Origin: JAJFJD01 sp965228695
GTDB lineage: Bacteria; Pseudomonadota; Alphaproteobacteria; UBA8366
Reading direction: 5' to 3'
Length of the DNA stretch: 64,000 nt
Assembly: GCA_965228695.1 (NCBI GenBank)
Contig: CBDDIB010000002.1
Coordinates: 2,170,001-2,234,000 of the forward strand
The notes beneath the pieces were generated by a model that made no database searches, had not been told where the DNA came from, and saw nothing but the letters and a program-made list of their open reading frames with translations. Positions 49,557 through 57,771 of this stretch are shown here, one piece after another. A program made the translations under genes and the position numbers. Positions within the stretch are counted from its first letter, which is position 1; the number at the start of each line of letters is the position of its first letter.

Positions 49557-50195
49557 ATGGCGGGGAAGATCTTCACGATCGCGCAGCAAAAGGGCGGCGC
49601 GGGCAAGACCACTTTGGCGGTCCATCTCGCGATCGCCTGGGCGCAGCAGCGCGGCAAGAAGGTCGCGATCCTCGATACCGACCCGCAGGGCAGCACCAGC
49701 ATATGGTACGAGGCCCGGGAACACTATCTCGGCGCCGACGAGACCGGCATCACCTTCCGCCGGGCGAAAGGCATCCGCGCGGTGGATGAGGCCCGAAAAC
49801 TGGCCCGCGGCCACGACGTGGTGCTGGTCGACATGCCGCCCCACGCCTCCACGTCGGCGAATGCGGTGATCCGGGCCGCGACCCTGGTCGTCATCCCGGT
49901 GCAGCCGACGCCGCTGGATTTCTGGGCGACCCTGCCGACGCTGGAGATCGCCGCCGCCGACAAAAAGCCCGTATTGCTGGTTTTGAACCGCGTCACCCCG
50001 CGCGCCCTGTTGACGGCGACGATGATCACCCGGCTCGGGGAATACAAGGTGCGGGTCGCGCGATCGCCGCTCGGCAACCGTGTCGCTTTCGCCGAGAGTA
50101 TCGGCGCCGGGCGGACGGTGCTGGAGACGCGGCCCCGCAGCGTGGCGGCGACCGAGGTGCGTGCGCTGGCCCGGGAAATAATGCGCCGCGCCTGA
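49557..50195 (+). CDS. Orphan ParA-family ATPase
   Basis: A 212-residue ParA/MinD-type ATPase: deviant Walker A in IAQQKGGAGKTTLAVHLAIAWAQ, LDTDPQGSTSIWYEAREHYL, and Walker B region DVVLVDMPPHASTSANAVIRAATLVVIPVQPTPLDFWATLPTLEI. The ATG at 49557 has a GGGGGA ribosome-binding site; the in-frame start at 49530 is less likely. There is no ParB gene next to it, so it is not part of the chromosome-partition pair in this region. Small orphan ParAs position cargo such as chemoreceptor clusters, carboxysomes or flagella; none is evident here. Confidence 0.85.
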   Translation: MAGKIFTIAQQKGGAGKTTLAVHLAIAWAQQRGKKVAILDTDPQGSTSIWYEAREHYLGADETGITFRRAKGIRAVDEARKLARGHDVVLVDMPPHASTSANAVIRAATLVVIPVQPTPLDFWATLPTLEIAAADKKPVLLVLNRVTPRALLTATMITRLGEYKVRVARSPLGNRVAFAESIGAGRTVLETRPRSVAATEVRALAREIMRRA

Positions 50196-50285
50196 CCGGA
50201 GGGCGGTGGGCGATGCTGGTTTCCGGGTTTTGCGTTTCCGGCATTTGGCCGCTAGGCTCCGCCCGCAATACAGGGAGCGGACGCC

Positions 50286-51362
50286 ATGAGTGAGAACACG
50301 ACGAAATTCAAGATCGCGAATATTCCCGGCGACGGCATCGGCAACGAGGTCGTCCCCGAAGGCCTGCGGGTGCTCGACGCGGTCGGCAAGAAATACGGCA
50401 TCGAGTACGAATACAGCGACTACGACTGGAGCTGCGAGCGCTACGCCAAGGTCGGCAGCATGATGCCCGACGACGGCATCGAGCAATTGCGCGACAAGGA
50501 TGCGATCTTTCTCGGCGCGTGCGGCTTCCCCAACGTGCCGGATCATATCTCGCTCTGGGGCTTGCTGATCCCGATCCGTCGCGAATTCCAGCAATACGTG
50601 AACCTGCGCCCGGTGCGCCTGCTGCCGGGCATCACGCCCCCGGTGCATGGCTACGAGCCTGGCGATATCGACTTCTACGTCGTCCGCGAGAATTGCGAGG
50701 GCGAGTATTCGTCGATGGGCGGCCGCATCTATGAGGGCCTGTCGAACGAAACCGTCATCCAGGAATCCGTCTTCACGCGCATGGGCGTCGACCGGATTCT
50801 GAAATACGCCTTCGAACTGGGCATGAAGCGCGCGGACAAGCACGTCACCTCGGCGACCAAGTCGAACGGTATCATTTACACGATGCCCTATTGGGACGAG
50901 CGTTTCGCGGCGATGTCGGAACAGTATCCCGACATCAAGACCGACCAATTCCACATCGATATCCTGACCGCGCATTTCGTGCAGCATCCGGACTGGTTCG
51001 ACGTGGTGGTCGGCAGCAACCTGTTCGGCGATATCCTGTCCGACCTGGGGCCGGGCGTGACGGGCACCATCGCGGTCGCCCCGTCGGCCAACATCAATCC
51101 GGAAGGCGACCATCCGTCCATGTTCGAGCCGGTGCACGGCTCCGCCCCGGACATCGCGGGGCAGGGCATCGCCAACCCGATCGGCCAGATCTGGTCGGCC
51201 TCGATGATGCTCGACCATCTGGGCCAGCCCGAGGCGGGCGCTGCCGTGGTCAAGGCGATCGAGACGGTGTTGTCGGAATCCGGCGCGCCGCTGACCCCGG
51301 ACATGGGCGGCAAGGCGAACACGCAGGACCTGGGCAAGGCCATCGCCGACGCGGTCGAGTAG
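50286..51362 (+). CDS. Tartrate dehydrogenase/isocitrate-isopropylmalate-dehydrogenase-family enzyme
   Basis: A 358-residue beta-decarboxylating dehydrogenase: ANIPGDGIGNEVVPEGLRVLDAVGKKYGIEYEYSDYDWSCERYAKVGSMMPDD, PDHISLWGLLIPIRREFQQYVNLRPVRLLPG (the LWGLLxPIR segment marks the tartrate dehydrogenase branch), YVVRENCEGEYSSMGGR, VTSATKSNG, and FGDILSDLGPGVTGTIAVAPSANINPEG with the Asp metal ligands. It oxidises tartrate or D-malate (or decarboxylates them) with NAD. The exact substrate is not certain, as malate-using relatives are close. A REP-like repeat pair lies between it and the MaoC gene. Confidence 0.85.
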   Translation: MSENTTKFKIANIPGDGIGNEVVPEGLRVLDAVGKKYGIEYEYSDYDWSCERYAKVGSMMPDDGIEQLRDKDAIFLGACGFPNVPDHISLWGLLIPIRREFQQYVNLRPVRLLPGITPPVHGYEPGDIDFYVVRENCEGEYSSMGGRIYEGLSNETVIQESVFTRMGVDRILKYAFELGMKRADKHVTSATKSNGIIYTMPYWDERFAAMSEQYPDIKTDQFHIDILTAHFVQHPDWFDVVVGSNLFGDILSDLGPGVTGTIAVAPSANINPEGDHPSMFEPVHGSAPDIAGQGIANPIGQIWSASMMLDHLGQPEAGAAVVKAIETVLSESGAPLTPDMGGKANTQDLGKAIADAVE

Positions 51363-51431
51363 GTGGGCTTAACCGAGTGGATTTCGCCGGCTGGACGTAC
51401 TCTTTGGTGACTTCGTTCTGTTTTTGGCAAA

Positions 51432-51609
51432 TCCTTCGACAAGCTCAGGATGAGGTTGTCTTGATCCGTCCCGCGCGGGCCTCATGCTGAGCCTGTCGAA
51501 GCATGACGAGCGTAGAACGATAGGGAGGGAATACGGCGCATCAGTCACTCCCTCGAAAGCGGGAGTCCAGAGGCGGTAAGATGGATTCCCGCGGGCGCGG
51601 GAATGACGG
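51432..51609. repeat. Dispersed repeats: REP-like pair and a second palindromic repeat
   Basis: Two REP-like units of the kind seen at 26453-26651 lie at about 51432-51455 and 51480-51506 in opposite orientations. Immediately after them, 51549-51609 contains a different imperfect palindrome (CGAAAGCGGGAGTCCA, then TGGATTCCCGCGGGCGCGGG followed by AATGAC), a repeat type common in proteobacterial intergenic DNA. All lie between the dehydrogenase and MaoC genes. Confidence 0.8.
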
Positions 51610-51630
51610 CATGAAGAGTCGAGGCGAACC

Positions 51631-52086
51631 ATGGCGAGCCGGTATTTCGAGGATTGGACCGTCGGCGACACGGTCGAAACGCGCGGGATGACGATCACGG
51701 AGTCGCAGATCGTCGACTACGCAATGTGCTACGACCCGCAGCCGATGCATGTGGACCGGGTGTTCGCCGACGCGGGGCCGTTCGGCGAGCTGATCGCCAG
51801 CGGTTTTCACACCATGTCGGTCTGCTTCCGGCTGTTCTACGACATGGGCTATATGACGGAATCCAACATCATCGGCCTCGGTCTGGACGAGGTGCGCTGG
51901 ACCGCGCCGGTCCGCCCTGGCGACACGCTGCGCTGCACCGTCGAGATCGTGTCGCTCACGCCCTCCCGCTCAAAGGCCGACCGCGGCACCATGTCCTTCA
52001 AGCTGACCGCGCGGAACCAGGATGACATCGACGTCATGCATTTCACCAGCACCTGCATCCTGAAGAAGCGCGCTGCGGCGGGTTGA
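51631..52086 (+). CDS. MaoC-family hydratase
   Basis: A 151-residue hot-dog-fold protein: RYFEDWTVGDTVETRGMTITESQIVDYAMCYDPQPMHVDRVFADAGPFGELIASGFHTMSVCFRLF contains the hydratase Asp/His region (R-hydratase motif, PMHVD and GELIASGFHT). These hydrate trans-2-enoyl-CoA to (R)-3-hydroxyacyl-CoA, or a relative such as mesaconyl-CoA. It appears to be a single gene after the REP cluster; the AT-rich DUF6119-like gene follows on the other strand. Confidence 0.87.
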   Translation: MASRYFEDWTVGDTVETRGMTITESQIVDYAMCYDPQPMHVDRVFADAGPFGELIASGFHTMSVCFRLFYDMGYMTESNIIGLGLDEVRWTAPVRPGDTLRCTVEIVSLTPSRSKADRGTMSFKLTARNQDDIDVMHFTSTCILKKRAAAG

Positions 52087-52133
52087 AAAGATAGGGGTCA
52101 AGAAGTGTTGGATTCAGGGATTGACTATGTATT

Positions 52134-53777
52134 TCAGATATTTTCAGGCTCCAATCCGATGAATCGGAGAGCAACGCGATAGTTCATTGCGGAGAGATTA
52201 ATCACCTCATCACGAAGTGAAATCTTGCTAAAGAATGGAATATTGAATTCACCGTTGGCGCGAGGTGTATCGGCGATCCTAAACTCGATGGTCCACTGAC
52301 GTTCTCGGTCTTGGGCGGCTTGTTGTAACCGTTCAGCAACTTCGTTGCCGTGCGATGCTCTGACAAGTTCCCAAAGGCTCTCCCACGATGATGTGAATTT
52401 ACTGAAATTTTGAGCGGAGTTTGCACCCTGTTTGAAGAAGTGACTTAGTACGCTGGATCGTCTTGAATTCTTTTTCACATGGATGAAGCGTTTGCCATCA
52501 ATGTCAAGCAAATCACACGGCTCAAATCCTGATCTTTGTACGCCAGGCACTTCGACTAGCGTGTGGTCTAAGAGTATGTAGCCGCATTCTTCGGCTATCT
52601 CTGTGTTGTAACTAAACTCTGATTGGTAATGTCCGTTTCCTTGCTCGTCGTAGATTTTTCTAAGTGGCGTTGGCGGTTCAGCCCAAACTTCGACAAGGCC
52701 TAAGAAGCTCTCCTCAATCGATTGCCGAAATGCATCATCAATTCGGTACCATTCACCTTCATTGATAGCGTAGCGGCCGCCTTCATATGCGATTGATCCA
52801 ACCAGCGCAGTGCGAATAGACCATTTTTGATCTGGTTGGTTGTCATCTTCATAGGAGGCAATGATTTTGTGATCTCGTAGTGTTTCGATACTGATTGCTT
52901 CGAGCCTATCTCCCATCGCACTGGTGTAATTCCTAAGCAAGAGATCGGAATACCGTCCTCGCAACCTTGGGCCTGAAAATTGATATGCGACTCCTTCATC
53001 TTCGTAGCTTGCCGGTAGCCCAAGCTCGAAGTCATTTTGCTCGTCACGGATGCTTTGGACGGCAAGGCCGTCTAGAGTGGCAGATAGTCGGCGATCGGTA
53101 ATCGGTTCAACGAAATCAAGAACACGAAATTTAGTTTCTCGATAGTCAGTTGAGTCAAAATAATTTAATGCTTCAGCAGCAATTCCGGGCAAATCAAAAA
53201 GCGAAAACTCTCCCGAGACTTTCAGCGAATGCGAGCCCATAATTGTTTCTGCTGTGGAATCGTTTCTTGCCTTGCCGCTGATTTTTCGAACTAAATCTAA
53301 CGCATCGTCAATTCCGAATGAGTTGAAGTCACGCTGGAACGGAGAAAGCGAAACGCCACGCAGTGCGTCCCCGAGATTCGCGCGCTCTAGGCGTTTCAGC
53401 TTGGAATCGTCTAACGCATTAATGGCAACGCGTAGCCCGAAACTTCCCTCTAAATTCTCTTCATCTAGGTACATCCATCCGTGTGCGAAAGTGGAAACGA
53501 AAAGTCTCCCCGCTGAACGGAATAGTAGGAGAGCACTGGATGATTTCGTCAAAATTTGGCCGTCGAATGGGAACTCGCGCCTCAGATCATTCAACCACTT
53601 CGGAGGGCTGTCAGTGCCAACAAAAATATACACTCTGGCACCGTCACCAAAGTTTTCTGAATTGATTATTCGAGTCGTTGGCTCGTTGGCGCGCTCCAAG
53701 GCGTTCGCAGACAGGAGATCGTTGAATTGCTCTACATCTGGCTTCCCGAGATACAGCGTGAATGTTTTCTTCGGCAA
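52134..53777 (-). CDS. DUF6119/TIGR04141-like sporadically distributed protein, probably transferred
   Basis: A 547-residue protein that I recognise as the sporadically distributed TIGR04141 (DUF6119) family. Supporting segments are KTFTLYLGKPDVEQFNDLL at the start, SALLLFRSAGRLFVSTFAHGWMYLDEENLEGSFGLRVAINALDD, and the C-terminal YILLDHTLVEVPGVQRSGFEPCDLLDIDGKRFIHVKKNSRRSSVLSHFFKQGANSAQNF. The gene is clearly more AT-rich than its flanks and its codon use differs, so it was probably acquired by transfer. The family is scattered and often found in variable or defence regions; no biochemical function is secure. The start is a TTG at 53777 with a GGAG ribosome-binding site. No mobile-element gene or flanking direct repeat is visible. 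Confidence 0.75.
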   Translation of the reverse strand: MPKKTFTLYLGKPDVEQFNDLLSANALERANEPTTRIINSENFGDGARVYIFVGTDSPPKWLNDLRREFPFDGQILTKSSSALLLFRSAGRLFVSTFAHGWMYLDEENLEGSFGLRVAINALDDSKLKRLERANLGDALRGVSLSPFQRDFNSFGIDDALDLVRKISGKARNDSTAETIMGSHSLKVSGEFSLFDLPGIAAEALNYFDSTDYRETKFRVLDFVEPITDRRLSATLDGLAVQSIRDEQNDFELGLPASYEDEGVAYQFSGPRLRGRYSDLLLRNYTSAMGDRLEAISIETLRDHKIIASYEDDNQPDQKWSIRTALVGSIAYEGGRYAINEGEWYRIDDAFRQSIEESFLGLVEVWAEPPTPLRKIYDEQGNGHYQSEFSYNTEIAEECGYILLDHTLVEVPGVQRSGFEPCDLLDIDGKRFIHVKKNSRRSSVLSHFFKQGANSAQNFSKFTSSWESLWELVRASHGNEVAERLQQAAQDRERQWTIEFRIADTPRANGEFNIPFFSKISLRDEVINLSAMNYRVALRFIGLEPENI

Positions 53778-53908
53778 TATTATCTCCGAGGTCTAGATAT
53801 CTTTCGTCATCGGTCAATTTGAGAGTATTGTAATGCTCAAATTCGTGGCAAAGCCGATTTTTGTATCTAATGGTTGAACAAAAAATATATAAAGTAAACT
53901 TTTTATAG

Positions 53909-54583
53909 GTGGGCTGGTCCTTGCAGCTCTATAGCCCACGAAAAGTTCTGTTTGTTGTCCTGTCTTGTATTGCGGTGATCTATCAAGATCAGCCGGTATC
54001 TGCTGACGGACCCACAGCCTACTCTCAACATTCCGAATGCCGTACCGTCTATGTCGCCGATCACGGCTGGCACACCGGGTTGATCGTGTTGGCTCGGGAC
54101 TTCAAGCCGCGCGCATCTTTGCGCACGACCTACTTCGACGACAAGCGCTGGATCGAGGTGGGGTGGGGCGATGCGGCCTTCTATCAGGCCGAAGAAACGT
54201 CCTTCGCACTAGCTGTCAAGGCGCTGTTCTCGCCGACCGACGCCGTGATGCATGTCTATGCCTTTGACGGCGCGCCCGCCGCGAATTTCCCCGAAAGCAC
54301 GGTACGGCCGGTGCGGATGACGGCGGCGGGGTATCGCAAGATGCTGGCTTTCGTGCAGGCCGAATTCACGCGCGATGCCGATGGCGAGCCGACGCCCGTC
54401 AAACGCGGGCTGTACGGGCGCAGCTATTTCTTCGAGGGCGAGGGCAGTTATTCGCTGGCCCGGACCTGCAACACCTGGACGGCGGAAGCCTTGCAGGCGG
54501 GCGGCGTCGCCATCGATCCGTCGGACGCGACCACGGCCGGCGGCGTGATGGATCAGATCACCGCGCTGAGCGGCGGTTGTTGA
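53909..54583 (+). CDS. DUF2459-type secreted protein
   Basis: A 224-residue protein with an N-terminal hydrophobic segment (KVLFVVLSCIAVIY) and likely signal cleavage at VSA before DG. The mature part has the DUF2459 pattern: CRTVYVADHGWHTGLIVLARDF, DKRWIEVGWGDAAFYQ, VMHVYAFDG and GSYSLARTCNTWTAEALQAGGV, with a Cys and His pair resembling a peptidase-like (NlpC-type) site. Function unproven. The start is a GTG at 53909; the sequence before it is AT-rich and no clear ribosome-binding site precedes it, so a different start is possible. Confidence 0.75.
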   Translation: MGWSLQLYSPRKVLFVVLSCIAVIYQDQPVSADGPTAYSQHSECRTVYVADHGWHTGLIVLARDFKPRASLRTTYFDDKRWIEVGWGDAAFYQAEETSFALAVKALFSPTDAVMHVYAFDGAPAANFPESTVRPVRMTAAGYRKMLAFVQAEFTRDADGEPTPVKRGLYGRSYFFEGEGSYSLARTCNTWTAEALQAGGVAIDPSDATTAGGVMDQITALSGGC

Positions 54584-54587
54584 GCGC

Positions 54588-55412
54588 CTAAGCCGTCTTC
54601 GGCTGCATCTCCCGCGCCTTCTTCTCCAGGTCGGGCAACACGGCGGCCACGAGTTCCTCGTCCAGCGCCAAGGCGACATCGGGATAGCCCGCCGCCTCGA
54701 TCATCGGGCGCAGCTTGCGCGCTTTCAGGACATCGAGGGTCCATTCCAACTGGTCGGGGATCAGCGTTTTGTCCCAATAGATGCGGTGGTTCTTGTAGCG
54801 CGGCCCGTAGTGGTAGTGCGGCGCGTTTTCGAAACAGTCGAAGGCGAGGATTTCCGTCTCCTCGGAATAGGAATCGCTCGGCGTGCCCGCCAGATCGGTC
54901 AGAACGTGGATCGCCAGCCCGCCGTCGCCATTCAGCGTCCGCAACTCCAGTCCGAACCGGATATTCCCCGCCTCGAACATATCGGTGCCGCGGTTGTGCT
55001 TGACCGTGCGCCGGCCGTCAACGAACGCCTCCCGCGCGGCCGCTTCCACCTCGTCCAGCTTCGAGTCGACCAATGCCATGTCGAGGTCCCCGGCGACGCT
55101 GTCGTAGCCCGAGGCGGCAAGCATCTTCGGCAGGTTGGCGCGCATTTGGCGGACGCTCCAGCCGACCGGGTTGCCGTCGACGATGGGGTCCATCCGGCAG
55201 AGCTTGCTCTTGCCCTCGGGGTCGTAGATGTAGCTGCGCTCGACGTCGAAGCAGTTGAAGCGCAGGAGAGCCTTTTCCGCGCCGTCCGCTTGGCCCAGGA
55301 CGAAGATCACCACGCCTTGGTCGGGATGGCTGTGGATGTTGCCGTCCCATTGCTCCTGCCGGACAACGAATTTGATCGCACCGGCCTCGATTTCCGTGCT
55401 GCCTTTTCGCAT
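54588..55412 (-). CDS. Protein with two tandem copies of an unrecognised domain
   Basis: A 274-residue protein (start at the ATG at 55412, with AGGAGG nine bases upstream). The two halves align. The first has AIKFVVRQEQWDGNIHSH, ALLRFNCFDVERSYIYDP, GWSVRQMRANLPKMLAASGYDSVAGDLDMALVDSKLDEVEAAARE. The second has NIRFGLELRTLNGDG, EILAFDCFENAPHYHYGP, EWTLDVLKARKLRPMIEAAGYPDVALALDEELVAAVLPDLEKKARE. This is an internal duplication. I do not recognise the domain. There is no signal peptide, so it is cytoplasmic. It is divergent from the NIPSNAP operon across about 154 bases. Confidence 0.7.
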   Translation of the reverse strand: MRKGSTEIEAGAIKFVVRQEQWDGNIHSHPDQGVVIFVLGQADGAEKALLRFNCFDVERSYIYDPEGKSKLCRMDPIVDGNPVGWSVRQMRANLPKMLAASGYDSVAGDLDMALVDSKLDEVEAAAREAFVDGRRTVKHNRGTDMFEAGNIRFGLELRTLNGDGGLAIHVLTDLAGTPSDSYSEETEILAFDCFENAPHYHYGPRYKNHRIYWDKTLIPDQLEWTLDVLKARKLRPMIEAAGYPDVALALDEELVAAVLPDLEKKAREMQPKTA

Positions 55413-55566
55413 GCTGGACCTCCTGAACGCTCTGGTATGGGGATACCGAAACAGTAACAACCGAAGGGGCGCACGATCAACCGACGCAGCCCTAGAAGAC
55501 CGCGGCGCGCATCTCGGATAGGATTGTCGAAATGGGTTTAACACACCGCGCGGGAGGGACAATGCC

Positions 55567-55893
55567 ATGCTCTACGAACTGCGGATTTACCACTGTGTCA
55601 CCGGGCGCTTGCCGGCGCTGCTCAACCGGTTCGAGAATACGACGTTGAAGCTGTGGGAGAAACACGGCATCCGGCAGGCCGGGTTTTGGACGGTCGCCAT
55701 CGGCGAGTCCAACAACGACCTCTATTATATGCTTGAATGGGAATCGCTGGCCGAGCGCGAGGAGAAGTGGAACGCCTTTGCGAGCGATCCGGATTGGCTC
55801 TCGGCCCGCGCCGAGAGCGAGAAGGACGGCCCCATCGTCGCCTCGCTCGGCAATCAGATCCTGCAGCCGACGGCATTCTCGTCGGTCAAATAG
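55567..55893 (+). CDS. NIPSNAP-family protein
   Basis: A 108-residue NIPSNAP/dimeric alpha-beta barrel protein: MLYELRIYHCVTGRLPALLNRFENTTLKLWEKHGIRQAGFWTVAIGESNNDLYYMLEWESLAEREEKWNAF is characteristic. The family is small and of uncertain function; some members bind haem or act near oxidoreductases. It is the first gene of a five-gene plus-strand operon (next gap 26 bases). Confidence 0.85.
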   Translation: MLYELRIYHCVTGRLPALLNRFENTTLKLWEKHGIRQAGFWTVAIGESNNDLYYMLEWESLAEREEKWNAFASDPDWLSARAESEKDGPIVASLGNQILQPTAFSSVK

Positions 55894-55919
55894 CGACACA
55901 GGTCAAGGGAGCGCCGCGC

Positions 55920-56864
55920 ATGCGTTTTGGATTCTATCTGCCGACCCGGGGGCCGTTGGCCAACCGCGCCGATCTTGCCCGCTTCGTGCAGGCAGGCGAG
56001 GCGGCGGGCTTCACCTCCGTCATGATCGCCGACCACATCGCCTTCCCGACCGAGATCGCCTCGAAATATCCCTACACGGTGGATGGCTCCTTTCCGGGGC
56101 ACGGCGACTCCCTGGAACAAATCTCGACGATGGCCTTCATCGCGGGTGTTACGCAACGGCTGCGGCTGGTGACCAGCGTCATGATCCTGCCGCACCGCAA
56201 CCCGGTGGTCACGGCGAAGGCGCTGGCGACGATCGATGTGTTGTCCGAGGGGCGGGTCACGCTCGGCGTCGGTGTCGGGTGGCTGCGGGAGGAGTTCGAG
56301 GCGTTGGATGCCCCGGACTTCGATAAGCGCGGCGCGGTCAGCAACGAGTATCTGGAAATCTTCAAGACGCTGTGGACCAATAGCCCTGCAACCCACCACG
56401 GAGAATTCTACGATTTCGAAAAGCTGCGCTGCGAACCGTTGCCGTTGCAGAAGCCGCATCCGCCGATCTGGATCGGCGGGCACAGCAAGCCCGCGCTGCG
56501 GCGGGTCGCGAAGTATGGCGACGGCTGGCATCCGGTCGGCGCGGTGGCGGCATCGCCGATCCCGCCGGAAGAGATGCGCGCGAAACTCGACGACCTCAAA
56601 GGTCTGACCGAGGCGGAGGGGCGCGACTTCGACGCGCTGACGATCAGCTTCAAGGCGCCGCTATACGACACCGAGATCAAGGACGTGGACGGCAAGCGGT
56701 TGCCGTTCTCCGGTCCGCCGGCGCAGGTGGTCGAGGATATCGGCACCTATGCCGGTCTCGGCATATCCGAGTTGATCTTCGATTTTCGCATGGCGACGAT
56801 CGACGAAAGCGTCGAGCGGATGGATCAGTTCTCACGCGAGATCATGCCGCTGGTCACGGTCTAG
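55920..56864 (+). CDS. LLM-class F420-dependent oxidoreductase (TIGR03619-type)
   Basis: A 314-residue luciferase-like monooxygenase-family enzyme: RFGFYLPTRGPLANRADLARFVQAGEAAGFTSVMIADHIAFPTEIASKYPYTVDGSFPG, LVTSVMILPHRNPVVTAKALATIDVLSEGRVTLGVGVGWLREEFEALDAPDFDKRGA, and PLPLQKPHPPIWIGGHSKPALRRVAKYGDGWHP. These use FMN or F420 with an unknown substrate. The ATG at 55920 follows a GTCAAGGGAGCGCC ribosome-binding region; longer readings overlap the NIPSNAP gene. A TauD gene follows after nine bases. Confidence 0.85.
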   Translation: MRFGFYLPTRGPLANRADLARFVQAGEAAGFTSVMIADHIAFPTEIASKYPYTVDGSFPGHGDSLEQISTMAFIAGVTQRLRLVTSVMILPHRNPVVTAKALATIDVLSEGRVTLGVGVGWLREEFEALDAPDFDKRGAVSNEYLEIFKTLWTNSPATHHGEFYDFEKLRCEPLPLQKPHPPIWIGGHSKPALRRVAKYGDGWHPVGAVAASPIPPEEMRAKLDDLKGLTEAEGRDFDALTISFKAPLYDTEIKDVDGKRLPFSGPPAQVVEDIGTYAGLGISELIFDFRMATIDESVERMDQFSREIMPLVTV

Positions 56865-56873
56865 CAGGAGGAA

Positions 56874-57722
56874 ATGGTGGCGTATCAGGCAGAAAAACTC
56901 ACCGACGCGGTCGGTGTCGAGATCACCGGTATCGACTTGCGCGAGGCCGATGCGGAAACGGGGGCGGAACTGCACCGCCAATTCGTCGAGAACGGAGTGA
57001 TGTGCATTCGCGACCAGTCGTTGGAGCCGCATGAGTTCCTCGCGGCGGCGCGGTTCTTCGGCGAGCCGATCGTGCAGATCTACGGCCAGTTCAATATGCC
57101 GAATCATCCGGAAATCGGGCTGCTGACCAGCGAGGACACGGACAGCGCGGGCACCGGCGAGCGCAAGATCCGCGGCACGTCCTGGCACACCGACGCATCG
57201 TATTTCGAGCAGCCGCCGAAGGCGACGATCCTGCACGCCTTGATCGTGCCGCCGGATGGCGGGGACACGGAATTCCTGTCCACCGCGGCGGCATATGACG
57301 CGTTGCCGGACGATGCCAAGCAGCGGATCAACTCCCTGCAGGCCGTGCACAACTACCAAAGCTCGCGGTCGCCGCGAAAATTGATCAAGCGGTCGGCGGA
57401 TCAGGTCGACCGCTTCCCCGAGGGCATCCTGCATCCCGTGGCGCGGCGTAATCCCGATACCGACCGGCGGGCCATTTATCTGAACCCCATCCGGGTCGAA
57501 TGCATCGACGGATACGATCGGGCGGAAAGCGATGCCTTGCTCGACGAGCTTACGGCGCATTGCCTGAAACCGGAATTCCAGTACCGGCACAAATGGCGCG
57601 TCGGCGATGTGGTGATGTGGGACAACCGAACGGTGCTGCATCAGGCCAACGACGATTACGATTGGCGGCAACACAAGCGTCGGCTGATGCGCATCATGTT
57701 GGAAGGCGAACGGCCTATTTAG
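56874..57722 (+). CDS. TauD/TfdA-family 2-oxoglutarate-dependent dioxygenase
   Basis: A 282-residue Fe(II)/2-oxoglutarate dioxygenase. The iron ligands are His105 and Asp107 (SWHTDASY) and His256 (TVLHQAND); the oxoglutarate Arg lies in KRRLMRIML near residue 270. Members oxidise sulfonates, phosphonates, 2,4-D or carnitine precursors, releasing CO2 and succinate. An AGGAGGAAATG ribosome-binding site precedes the ATG and the gap from the LLM gene is nine bases. No ABC transporter (such as tauABC) is next to it, so the substrate cannot be named. Confidence 0.88.
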   Translation: MVAYQAEKLTDAVGVEITGIDLREADAETGAELHRQFVENGVMCIRDQSLEPHEFLAAARFFGEPIVQIYGQFNMPNHPEIGLLTSEDTDSAGTGERKIRGTSWHTDASYFEQPPKATILHALIVPPDGGDTEFLSTAAAYDALPDDAKQRINSLQAVHNYQSSRSPRKLIKRSADQVDRFPEGILHPVARRNPDTDRRAIYLNPIRVECIDGYDRAESDALLDELTAHCLKPEFQYRHKWRVGDVVMWDNRTVLHQANDDYDWRQHKRRLMRIMLEGERPI

Positions 57723-57771
57723 CGCGTACCGATCAAACACAGGATGAAATCAGGGAGACGAACAACCCGCC

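Noticed and set aside
49071..51218. A 715-residue minus-strand open frame
   Set aside because: It overlaps tsaC, the ParA gene and the dehydrogenase gene in antisense; its sequence has no recognisable domains.
52087..53908. Flanking direct repeats marking an integrated element around the DUF6119-like gene
   Set aside because: Only a seven-base GGTTGAA is shared by the two flanks, which is not above chance, and no integrase or tRNA target is visible.
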